Assembly: GCA_029964075.1 (NCBI GenBank)
Contig: CM057129.1
Coordinates: 27,395,430 to 27,459,429 of the forward strand
DNA from: Patiria pectinifera
Taxonomy: Eukaryota > Echinodermata > Asteroidea > Valvatida > Asterinidae
DNA length: 64,000 nucleotides
Reading direction: 5' to 3'
Shown piece after piece: positions 46,864 through 58,707 of this stretch; the first letter of the stretch is position 1, and every line of letters begins with the position of its first letter. A model generated the notes under the pieces. It worked only from the letters and a program-made list of their open reading frames with translations, was not told the DNA's origin and made no database searches. The position numbers and the translations under genes were made by a program.

Positions 46864-47935
46864 TACGCGGAATGCTTGGGCGCGATCAGACGGTGTCGTC
46901 ACGAACCACGCCAAAAAGAAGTGGCGATAACGCGCAGATCAACGCGTTTACCGCGATGGCCCCTTCTCCGTGTCAGCACACGAGCGTGGAGAGTCTGAGC
47001 GTCGTCTGCCAGACTTCACCTCCGCCGCCGCATGCATCGAAATGAGCCAATTTGAATAGATTTGGCTTCCTTAAATAAGGCATACAGAATTATTAATAAC
47101 ACCACTCACAATGCAAAGAAGAATGTTAAAAACATAAGCTATTGAAGTTTCAGCTCGGTGGACATTTCACTTTTCGATCAAACTTTTGATCACGAAACAC
47201 GATTTCGTCCATTTGAGCACAAATAGGCCTATGTACAGAACTCTTTAAATTTCCAAAAATCAATCAATTGGCTACACGTTTGAATTTACCTACAACAATT
47301 CCTCGTTTATAAATGAAATATAGCCAGAAGGAATAATGTCACAAGGTGTTTAGTACCAGTACCATCTTTAATTTCAGTTTTCGGGGTAGTAGTTCTGTAT
47401 ATAGGTTACTTTTGAGACAGGCATAAATTGAGATCAATTATCATGTGTGCCTTTATACAGCTTCGCTGAACGTCTTTTCGGACATGTCGTTATACATCGC
47501 ACATAGCTGTCGGCAAAAACTACTTTCAAAATCAATTCTATTATGGGACGATAGATCTAGCCAACTTTTGATTCATTTACTAACGTGGATGCGCAAAGTT
47601 TTGCTCAAATGTGTTAATAATTTTACAGTGTGTTGTATATTAAATAGAGTTAACAAAATATATTTCAATTTGTGACATGACTTCAATTAGTGAAGGTTAA
47701 AAGTAATTTCTATTTCTGCACCAGAACTAATAAGGGTTTGCAGCAATTTTTTTTTTCATCACCCAAATAAATATTTGTAAAAATATTACATGTTCTAATG
47801 TCCCAAAGAAAAGGATCAAAGTGGTCTATGTTTTGGCAGTTGGTGAAAATGATCGTTTTGTGTAAGTTTTTTAGATTTCGTGAAAGTCTTCTAAAAAAAT
47901 AGATGTATTTAAAGTATATTTGAAAAAAAATAGGG
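46864..47935 (+). other. G3 untranslated former tail and 3'-UTR-like block
   Basis: Positions 46864-47045 are the frameshifted tail sequence, still nearly identical to the other copies. 47046-47935 is the 3' block, with AATAAA near 47766. No gene. Confidence 0.5.
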
Positions 47936-50900
47936 ATAAGTATTCGTATATTCTGTTTATGTTTGCAACAAACATTAAATGCGAAAGAACCAGTATAGTT
48001 TGTATAAAATTACGTATTTATTTATTCCTATCTATTAATTGTTTGTTTGTTTTTTCGATCGAAAACTGTCTATTCAAGTACCCTCATATTTAGACGATGT
48101 TTTGCAAAGTTCGAGGAATTGTTTCGCATCTCGCTAGTGCTACATGTTGTAGTGGCTTAAATTTATTTATTGGTAGAGTTACCATGTATAGACGAGGCTT
48201 CGCCCCGCCCGATTGAGGGGTGGGGGGTCGGGGTTGAGGGGCCTGTTGCCCGCCAGATTTGTGTGCGTTGTTTGCCTCACTTTGATTTTCAAGATGGCGT
48301 ACCCTGAGAAGGTCTAATGTCCCTCTTTTGTAGGCACTCTAACTTTTTAGGATGACCCCCCCATATGTTTTGTTCACGATCGTCAGTTGTGGACCTACAT
48401 ACACATACACACACCCTTTCTTCGTTAAAGTATAGCGAGGATGAGATAAATGTAAATTCAAGTTGCGATTCATCGATATTTTAAATGAATTGATAGTGAA
48501 TTGACCGGATATTATTTCTGCTATACAAGTATTTTGTAACAACTACTTCATCAGAGCGTGTCTTTGTTAGTTGTTTCAAATAACAGTTGGTAGAGCACCG
48601 GAACGGTAATCCGAAGGTCGCAGGTTGAAACTCCGCTCCACTCAATTTCTTTATTCAACCATAAAATAATTATAATACACTTAGTCAGTTTCCCTGTGCG
48701 GTTTCTTTACAGATTTGTAATTAAAAGCCGTATCCTCTCAGAATGATCCCCGTTTACTATTTCCCGGGTTTCCAACATTGCTAATGGGCAATTCCACGGT
48801 AACGTAAATAATAATACCCAAGAAACTATTGAGATAAAGATAGGTGCCTGCAAAATTAATGATAATAAATGAAAAACGAAAACAACCCAAAAAAAACCAT
48901 AATTCACGAACACAAGATTACCACAGAAATAGGCCCATCAACTCAATCCTTAAAAGTTAAAATACACAGTATTTGAACACTTGAGTATATTAGTTACATG
49001 TTCACCGACAACTTTTAATAATAATAGGTTCAGTGGTTTACCTAAAGGGTTGGGGGCCGACCATGCAGCCTACATTTAAGTTAAAAACATCTACCGGTAG
49101 ACCTGATGGCATCAGAATCATTATGCTTTTAAAAAATGTCCATTTTTAGGTGTTGCTTTTAATTGAGCTCCCACTTCAATGTTTGAAATCAAATTAGAGT
49201 AGTAACAATAATTAACTTATAAACATCCAAACTGAGGTTGTTAACTTTGGCATAATTTGTCAAAAATTGCACCTCACATGTCTTACACATGTAACTTGTA
49301 TGAAAGTGCCCAATAGTACTTTCTGCCATCTCATTTTTGACAATTTGCTTCTAGAATGGCTTCACAGAAATTGTATCTTTCCCTATTGTCCATGAATGGT
49401 GATGGCAGCAACCTTATGATTTGATTTTCTGCAACCACTCCTGTAGGAGTACCCGGTACATCGACATATATGTACCGTGTATGTACATGTACATTGTACA
49501 TGTTGTACATGCCTGTGCCAACCTTTGTAATGAACACCTTGCCCTGCTTATCCCGCTTTTGTGAAGGTGGGTTACATAAATGTCCTTTTAATGCTCATTA
49601 TACATAAATGTATTTACAGTGATTTTCATTTTTCAAACATGAGCACAAATGTTGTAACATTTGATGAAAATAACATTTGTCCTTCCGTTACCGTCCTTCC
49701 GTTACCAATTTGGTAACGGAAGGACGTGATTTAAGTGCATGCAGCAGCCACCGGGCATGATGATCCAGCAGTGTTTTAATTACAATCGTTCAATAATTTG
49801 AACCTTACCGACTTGATATAAGCAAGCATTACAGAACTATTGTTTGGGCCTATCCGTTAGGCCTATTTGAGTAAGCAATTTCATTAATACAGAATTAAAT
49901 ACATGTAACCATGATATATAACACTCGTCTTTACAGCTGTTAAGGAATTTTCTGAATATTCGTACCACTTTTCATATTACATTTAAAGTTGGTATATGTG
50001 CTTTTCCAAAAATTCGCTGCTCTTTTCCGAACGAAATGTAAAGGAATATAATGTCCTGTAACAAATAAATTTGCTTGTTTATTTTTGCAGGCCTTTATAC
50101 AGGTTTAAAAAGTGGTTTTAAATGGCGCGCTCCAGTTCAGAAATTGCGCACACTATAATTCAGAACGTATTCGGAGCGTCCCGCTCTTAATTCAAAAATT
50201 GAGCTTTACTGATTATTTGTCGTGGGCCAATTTTTTTGTGTGATTTCTTATTGGAAAGCTTTTAACTAATGTTAACGCTAAAAAAATTATCAAGCCAATT
50301 GTGAGAAAAGTGTGTTTTGCCTAATTCATTTTGCAATTTTATTTTGACGAAGATTAAAATGAACAAACTTTGATATTAGTTGAGCAAGAAATATCCGGGT
50401 TTTTTTTGTTAAATCTGGTTTAGGCCTAAACTGATGTTCACATTAAGAAATCAAGAAAGACAATGATCATCATCAGTAAATAGAAAGGATAGTTCGATTA
50501 TTTAATCGATATATAACCACGAAACGTGTTTGTTAAAGTTAGTTACATTATGTATGGTATTTAATATTCTCAAGTTGCGACCTTTTTGCAATTAACTTTA
50601 TGAGACCCATATTCACAGGCCATTCTAGACTAAATAAATGTGTCAGTGTTTAAAATATTGATGTTCACACAGATTCTTCATTGATACATGCAGAAAATGG
50701 AATAAATTATGGTTAAAGAAATACAGGTAGAGGATGCTCGTTCATCGTTTGTGTCCACGAAATGGTAGAACAAGGATTGTTTAAAACTGGGTTGATTCTA
50801 GTGGTAGAGGTTGGCGGAGACTGATCAACACTGCCGGCCCAAAAGCTTTATAAAAAGGCAAATCGAGATTTCACTCGTGTACGTGCCAACGAACATTAAT

Positions 50901-50978
50901 TTTTTTTTTTTAAATATGTGTATTTGCAAACAACACGCCACACCATTGGCGTAAATCCCGTAGTTGTGGGGCTACACA
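47936..50978. other. Unit 3 spacer, no gene
   Basis: This is collinear with the unit 2 and unit 4 spacers. It contains a tRNA-like remnant at 48581-48645, the perfect hairpin at 49692-49726 and a foldback-arm fragment at 49885-50070. Confidence 0.5.
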
Positions 50979-51594
50979 CAGAGTTGTAACGAGTCACTGA
51001 TTTTTGTGACTCGAGTCGAGTCCATTCATTTTGAAGAGGAGACTCGAGTCGAGTCGAGTCATTAGGTCAAGTAGGTCGAGTCGAGTCGAGTCACTGTTTG
51101 TAGTCGAGTCGAGTCAAGTATTTAGCTCGAGTCAATTAGAGTCACAAATATTTGAACACCATACAATAAATAAACACAGGACGGAAAGTCTTCTTTTTTT
51201 TATTTTTTTTTATTTCATATTTGGGCTACTACATGTGACTTTTCAGGAAAGTGAAAAGGGGATGCCAGTAGATCGTCATTCAACTAAAGGGGACACTGAT
51301 CGAACCACGAACGTATATGTATACATTATTCGCGAACAACGGTGACGTGAACAAAAACCGGCACCGGCGTAAGTCATTGCAAATATTTTCCGCAAGGTTT
51401 TGCTTTTATTTTTGGGACTCGAGTCTTATTAGCTTTCCTCGAGTCGCGTCGACTCATTCTGATGAGGAACTCGAGTCGACCCGAGTCATTTGCTCACAGT
51501 GACTCGAGTCCAGTCGAGTCATTTGAAATATAGGGACTCGAGTCGAGTCGAGTCCTCGAAAATTGTGACGCGAGTTGGACTCGAGTCGAGCCAT
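50979..51594. repeat. Paired GAGTC minisatellite (unit 3)
   Basis: This is the unit 3 copy, with a left edge CAGAGTTGTAACGAGTC and clusters at about 50979-51140 and 51418-51594. Confidence 0.6.
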
Positions 51595-53007
51595 GGACTC
51601 CCATAAGGTTTGTACACGAAATTCTCCCGAGGACCTGGCCCATTGAAATCGCACACACCCCATTGTCCAGGGTCTTCAGTCTGAAAGGATAACCAAGCCA
51701 CACCCACATATGCTATCCACACCGTTAATCGTAGACGTCTTATTGTCCATCTTTTGTTTGTACCTTAACCTTTTAGGAAGACACCCAATATGTTTTGTAC
51801 ATGACCCCGATCGCGGACGTATGCTGGGAATCGCGTACGATACAACCTCGTCCCCAGGGTTGCGAGCAGTACGCACTCATTTCAACCTGCTCTCTCACCC
51901 TGGTATTGGATCATTTGCATGTGCAAGATTTTTGAACACGATGAGGAATAGTCTGGTGCATTCATATACGTTACATTAGCACTTGTATTTGTTTGCGGTG
52001 TCTGGGGTAAAAAGAGCATCAATTCGTCGCGCCGTGAGTTATGGAAAAAACCGACTTTTTGGAAGTTATAAAATGTTACAATCTGGCCCGCCAATATGCA
52101 GTATCACATTTCATATCAATATGAGCAATCTGGAAAGAAAAGGGCTATTATTGAGAAGACGTGCGTTATAATTACTATGATCGTGAACACACGTAATGCA
52201 CGTTGAAAATAACAACACCAACTACACGACATAAATCCATTATTAGCAAATTGCAGTATCGAATCAGGATACAGGAAGAAAGTTTCCTATACAGGGCTTA
52301 CTTTTGGAAACGAGGTTGGAAATAAAGTAAGCCATGGGGACTCGAGGTTGCGGACGATATTGTTCTCTTTTGTTCTCCAGCATTTTTCGTCCACGGTTTG
52401 AATGCCTGATGAACACGCCCACACACACATTTTCACGGGGACCGTGGGGGAGGGGGAATTGGATCCCCTAGAGCTTTGTGTTGAGAAACAAAAAAATCGC
52501 GATTTTGAGGTTTTGTGGTGACTTTCTAATACCTGTAGTCTAAATGTATAAAAATAGTATCGAAAACGGAGTACAAACGCGTTCAATGCATTGTTTTTGT
52601 GTAAGGTTAAAGGACGTATAAGTGCGCACATTTGAATTGAAGTGTTACCAGTACTTCCACTGGATTATGGGGATTAGATCGGGCGCTTTACTTTCCTTGC
52701 AATCTTGACATCCTTTGTAGTTTGAACGAGAACATTTACGAAAACTTCGACCTGACAGTAATGACCGAATTCTATGTATATAGGCAGTAGCGGATCTAGA
52801 GGAGGTCAAGGTCGATCGCAACACCCCCCCCCCCCCGCCCAGCCACTGACTAATGTTATGATAGTAGTAACATGGGGCCAAGAACAACAAATGGAATGCT
52901 AAAGTTCCTAAATGTATCCTCAAATTGCTTTAAAATGCGGGAGCCAAGAGAGACTTCCTATGAATCTTCAACGCGAAAATGAATTGATTCTTGTGTAATA
53001 GCTCAAT
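51595..53007. other. Unit 3 spacer, no gene
   Basis: This is homologous to 6126-7530 and 16873-18300. It ends at the target site of the next element. Confidence 0.45.
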
Positions 53008-53014
53008 AGCATGT

Positions 53015-55391
53015 GTTACAACTGATAATGTAGTAACCAACCGATAACGTATCACCAACCGATAATGTATCACAAATTGACCGATATTGTATCACTAACC
53101 GATAATGTACCAAAAATTGACTGATAGTGTAGTAAAATTTGTATCCGATAATGTATCACGTGTCGACGGATAATGTATCTACAAAATAACTGTATCCGAT
53201 AATGTATCACTACGGAACGGATACTGTATCAACCGATAATGTATCAAAAATCAACCGATAATGTATCAGTATTGGGAAAAGGTGGAAATATTGCAAATTA
53301 ATTAAAGTCTAATAAGTGCCTTTACTATGATAAGTCCCCACTCGAGAAAGTTTATCATGAAAAATATTTTTTTTAATTTGAGAGGTTGGGAGATGCTCTA
53401 CTTCCAAGTGGGCCTAGGCTAGTGGCGTATCCAGCTTTTGATGTCAAGGGGGGGGGGGGGGAACCGCACTCGCACATCCGCGCTGAAATGTGGACAAGTT
53501 CTTTTCTCCGGACACTTGGCCTCCATATGGGCTCCGTGCTGCGACACAAGAGGGCGCGTTTTACCACTTTTGAGAGCCCCATGGACGTACGGGACCATTG
53601 ATCTCCGTATGGAGATCAATGGACGGGACACAGCATATGCGTACTGTACTGTACTGGTTCGCGCGCAAGGTTCCACACCACTTCCAGAATGTGCCAGAAT
53701 GTGGCTATTAGCAGCAGCGTCTTCGCAGGAGCGTCAGGCAACGTCGGCGCGCGCATACGTTCAATTTAACTTCCGATGGTCTCCCAGACTATTCCCTCCC
53801 CCAATAACTTTGCAACATTCAAAATACGAGCTGTGCATGAACCGGGAACACATACGAGTGGCGAGGCATGTGTATAGCAAAACTTCCATCTGAAATGATC
53901 ATGTAACTTGAGCTGTCACAAAAGATACAATGTAACAAGTTTACCGGATTTAGGCTGCAATCGTCGAAGATAGTCTAGATGCGATCAAGCTTCATGGGTC
54001 CCTTGTCGACCCCAGTCGATTTTTTTTTCTTACAGATTTGAAAAGGGCACAATCACAGCATTACTGCTCATTTAGTGGGGGGATGAGGGGTGAGGGGGAG
54101 AGGGATGAGGGATGAGGGATGAGGGGGATGAGGGGGAGGGGTCGATGAGGGGGGAGGGGGTCGTGCCCTATTTTCAACGGGGAGCGCTGATAAAATCCCA
54201 CAATCATGTACACAATATTACTGTACCGTACAAAATAATGCCCCGGCTTTTTTTTAGGGGGGGGGGCACCGTTCGCATGTGACGTCATTTGTTATTTGTC
54301 TACCCACTGACTTCAGTTTGTTCAACCCACACAGTTTGGAGTCCAAACATCACGAGCCTGCTGCTTCCTTGAGGCCAACACAGGCGCGGATCCAGGGGGG
54401 GGGGTGGGTCCCCCAGCTGTGTCCCAAAACAAATTGCACACAAATTCCTAAAAAAAATAATGCCCCCCCCCCCCCCTCTGCAGTGACCCCCCCCCCAAAA
54501 AAAATTACTGGTATAATGTCCGCCTGTTCAAAATACGGACGGAGGCACCTTAGATAGGGGATATTTTTACACCATTCTGTAATCCGTTGTTAATAATTGT
54601 CCAATTTGAACAGCGTCCCCTATTGAAATATGATACCCCCCTTCCCCAAGTTTTTGATTTCACGGAGGCCAAGTGTCCGGAAAAAAATCCTGTGTACATT
54701 TTCAGATTGTTTTGCTGATGAACCCCCCCCCCCCGCGAATATTCCTGGATCCGCCCCTGCAACAGTAGCGTAAATCTGCGCTGGGGACTTGGGGATGGGG
54801 GATAGCTAAAAGAAAAAGTCCTGGCCGTGAAATACAAACGGGGGGTCGGGGGCCTTGCTGGAGACCACATGACACTGGGGGGGGGGGGCGCTGTTCATGA
54901 TACAGACGTCCCAGTGCATTTCAAGCTATTTGTATTTTTTCTCCCTTTCTCATTACTATTTAATACATTTCAGCGGTTGGAAAGTTTGAACAATACCTCA
55001 AAATCTGCCCTTTTTCTCTAAATACAAAATAATGGGGGTGGTGGTGATCAACTAGCCCAGACCCACCTCCCTGGTCAAAACGTGGGGCGGGATAATCGGA
55101 CATAAAACAAACATTTGTGTACACCTTTTCCCCATACTGATACATTATCGGTTGATTTTTGATACTTTATCGGTTGATACATTATCCGTTCCGTGGTGAT
55201 ACATTATCGGATACAGTTATTTTGTAGATACATTATCCGTCGACACGTGATACATTATCGGATACAAATTTTACTACACTATCAGTCAATTTTTGGTACA
55301 TTATCGGTTAGTGATACAATATCGGTCAATTTGTGATACATTATCGGTTGGTGATACGTTATCGGTTGGTTACTACATTATCAGTTGTAAC
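53015..55391. mobile_element. 2.38-kb element with CCGATAATGTATCA repeat arms
   Basis: It is flanked by the 7-bp duplication AGCATGT (53008-53014 and 55392-55398); unit 1 (near 7529) has the single copy. The inverted arms of about 260 bp (53015-53275 and 55130-55391) start GTTACAACTGATAATG. Each contains about a dozen spaced copies of an (A/T)CCGATAATGTATCA-like motif. The interior (53276-55129) has GATGAGGG-rich minisatellite (54075-54165) and several G-runs but no transposase. It is non-autonomous with an unassigned superfamily. Confidence 0.85.
53405..53535. repeat. G-run repeat with TCCGGACACTTGGC
   Basis: GTGGCGTATCCAG, a long G-run and then TCCGGACACTTGGCC mark a dispersed repeat. Related copies, some inverted, are at about 54640-54765, 23365-23510 (in FB-A) and 42550-42730 (in FB-B). 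The G-run lengths vary. It is non-coding. Confidence 0.5.
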
Positions 55392-55654
55392 AGCATGTAA
55401 CGACGCGTTTTACAATTACTGCCCGACGCGTTAAGCAACATACCACTTCATTGCACTTCATTGCACATAGTCTCTGTGCACCTCGGCAAAGCACTCTCTC
55501 ACGGCCGAGGGTAACGAAAGTTTAACGTAAACTTGTTTTTTGCGACTTCACGCCTGGGTTTTATCTTAATAGCTTGTTATAACTTTACAAGAACCGTTGC
55601 AAATAGCCGTTTAGTTGAATCCTTAAAGAGAGACAAAGATCTTATTGTGAAGTA

Positions 55655-55896
55655 CACTGAAATGATATAAGATTTGAGGCTTTGCATGGTGGAGTATCGG
55701 TATCGTTTCGGTTTGCGGTAACACCATGTGGTAATAACTACTGCTTAGAAGATATTTTAAATAGTTCTGAAAAGAACTTGTCCTGCTTATTATCAACTTT
55801 CGCTAAGTAGTTTTTGTTCTGATAAGAATAGTCCTGCTTTAAGTTCTAAAAGATCTTGTCAGGAACTCGTCTGAACTCGTCAGGAGACTGAAGAGA
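55655..55896. repeat. Dispersed TTTGCGGTAACACC repeat (unit 3 copy)
   Basis: This is almost identical to 7795-8036, with a 3-bp difference at the CTGCTTATTATC site. Confidence 0.5.
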
Positions 55897-56101
55897 GTTG
55901 GAGATGCTACTCCTTAAGTAGGCTGTGTTAGGATTGGGAGTGCTTGTATTGGTGGATTCTGAATGGTTGTCTGTTGGGCATTGTGTTAGAGTGGGTTGCC
56001 CTGCTCGCTTGAGTGTGTCAGTTGGCTGTGAGCCCTGGGCATTGTGTTTAACCGGGATGCCCGCTGAGTGTCCTGCTCGCTCAGGTGTGTCAGTTGGCTG
56101 T

Positions 56102-57122
56102 ATGCATCGAAATGAGCCAATTTGAATAGATTTGGCTCCCTTAAATAAGGCATACAGACAGAATTATTGCTTTTCATGCATTTTATTCATTAATAATAAC
56201 ACCACTCAAAATGCAAAGAAGAATGTTAAAAACATAACCAATTGACGTTTCAGCTCAGTGGATATTTCACTTTTCGAGAAAACAATGGCAAAAAAACATG
56301 CACAAACTTTTGATCGCGAAACACGATTTCGTCCATAAAATAGGCCTATGTACAGAACACTTTATTTCCAAAAATCAATCAAATGGCTGGACGTTTGAAT
56401 TCACCCACAACAATTCTTCGTTTCTAAATGAAATATAGCCAAAAGGAATAATTTCACAAGGTGTTTAGTACCAGTACCATCTTTAATCTCAGTTTTCGGG
56501 GTAGTAGTTCGGTATATAGGTTACTTTTGAGACAGGCATAAATTGAGATCAATTATCATGTGTGCCTTTATACAACTTCGCTGAACGTCTTTTCGGACAT
56601 GTCGTTATAAATCGCACATAGCTGTCGACAAAAAGGACTCTTAAACCATGAACTACTTTCAAAATCAATTCTATTATGGAAAGATATATCTAGCCAACTT
56701 TTGATTCATTTACTAACGCGGACACGCAAAGTTTTGCACAAATGTGTTAATAATTTTACAGTGTGTCGTATGTCAAATACAGTGATAAAAATATTTCAAT
56801 TTGTGATATGACTTCAATTTGTGAAGGTTAGATTCTGAAGTAAGTTCAATTTCTGCACCAGAACTAATATGGGTTTGCAGCAATTTTTTTTTTCTCACCT
56901 AAATACATATTTGTAAAAATCTGAGATGTTCTTAATGTCCACAAGGAAAAGGATCAAAGTGGTCTTTGTTTTGGCAGTTGGTGAAAATGATCGTTTTGTG
57001 TTAGTCTTCTAGATGTGAAATATTAAATCATTACCATTTGCCTCATTTAATTTTGATTTATTTATTTCAAAATTGTGAAGAGAAAAATAGATGTATTTAA
57101 AGTATATTTGAAGAAAAAATAG
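56102..57122 (+). pseudogene. Orphan copy of the receptor 3' end and 3'-UTR block (unit 3)
   Basis: It begins ATGCATCGAAATGAG with no upstream exons. It is collinear with 8242-9262 at a constant offset of 47860. Confidence 0.72.
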
Positions 57123-57284
57123 TTAAAAACCTAGTTTGCACTGGTTTATCGGTTTATCACCGAAATATCAGGGATAACTTAAAAAGTGGTGAGAACCCTG
57201 AATTGAACTAAATCAGCCAATCCTGGTCGAAAACAATTTCCTTGTCTTGTTTATTCACCGAATTGTTAATATGAGTGTATAACG

Positions 57285-57380
57285 AGGGGCGACACACGAC
57301 GGGCGACGCGCGACGGATGACGGGCGACGAGTGATGGACGACGGACGACGCACAACAGTGGACGGGCGACGCGATGGACG
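57285..57380. repeat. GGGCGAC minisatellite (unit 3)
   Basis: This matches the array at 9425-9520, upstream of the G4 putative promoter. Confidence 0.55.
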
Positions 57381-57656
57381 ATTGTTATAAACCTTTTTAT
57401 AATATCAAACTGTTTGAAGATGCAAAATAACGATTCAATATAGTTATACCATGGTGACATAGAAGCCAGTGGTAGCGTTCTGCTCGACGCCATGGGGACG
57501 AGGTTGTCTTTGAAGGGTCACGTTTGGCGCGGAAACTGAAAACATGGTTTAACGGTCGTTGAAACTCTGATTGAGCTGCGGAACAGAAAGTCGTTAAGGT
57601 GTAATTGTGCTCAAGCTTTCGTGATATCAGGCGATCATGCGCCAATGAGGCCTAAA

Positions 57657-57667
57657 TGTATATAAGG
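57657..57667 (+). promoter_or_regulatory. TATA box of the possible distal promoter for G4
   Basis: TGTATATAAGG is as in G2. The possible non-coding exon runs from about 57690 to 57876 and is followed by the donor GTACGT. 57877-58707 is the equivalent of 10017-10847 (repeat plus proximal upstream sequence, TATA-like word at 58504-58513). Confidence 0.4.
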
Positions 57668-58707
57668 CCTTGTTCGAAACGAGCTCCCAGAGTTGCGACT
57701 ACGTCTGCTGTCAGCATTTCTCCACGTATTTGCAGTGCCGGGACGAAGACCTAGACAATAGCCCTAGACGAGAGATACGGATCCGACCTTACTTGCTAAA
57801 CCGTGGACAAGTAACAAGCCATAACGGGATAGCGTTCTCATTGAAGCTAAGGCTCCAACTTACAGGACTTTTACAGGTACGTATGTCTAACTTTTTTCTT
57901 TCTGCCTCAAAATTCAGACACGGATTCTGTACGTATACATGTATATCTTTTTGGGAACAGAATAATAATAACAACAATGTGGTGCTTATAATAATTATAG
58001 CGCTTTATACCAAAGGTCTCAAAGCGCTTCACAGTGCAGAAGGGGTTCAGCTTGGGTGTGAATACCTCCAATGACAAGGCCAAATTATATGCAGTTCTAG
58101 GCCTATATTTCGCACCTGGTATAATGGTGTCCTTTCACATAAACCGCTGTCTGTATAATGTTGAAAAGGGTTGTAGGTTGTATCATTCTCCACAGCATAT
58201 AGGTAAGACTAAGAAGCATATAGGTAAGCCCAAAACGATAATTTCTTGTGTGAAAAAAATCCCAAAATCTTGTGTCAACCCTATCACTAAACTGAAAGCA
58301 CTATCTGATACTCGTATTGCTGTGAACTCACATGGACCAGTTTGTATGAGAATAGCCTAATGTAGGCCTATGTGCACACATTTTTTTCCAAACGTCAGTT
58401 TAGTACACAAAAAAAGGAATCACTGCGTAAAAAGTGGCCATGTATTTCATCTTTAAAAACAAGACAAAGTTACTGTACCTAGTAACCGGGCCGACACCAG
58501 CTTCTATATATAGACAAAACTGTTGTTGCAATCACGACTATCGTATTTAACACAGAGCCATATGGACGGCTGAAATGAATGGTTTAATCCTGAAATATCT
58601 TCAGTAACAGCCTCATGGCAATAATGATATTGTTGAATTATTAGGTATTCCTAATGCGGTCAGGGGCTCCAAACTTTATGTTCAAATGCATGCAGAAGAT
58701 ACAGACC

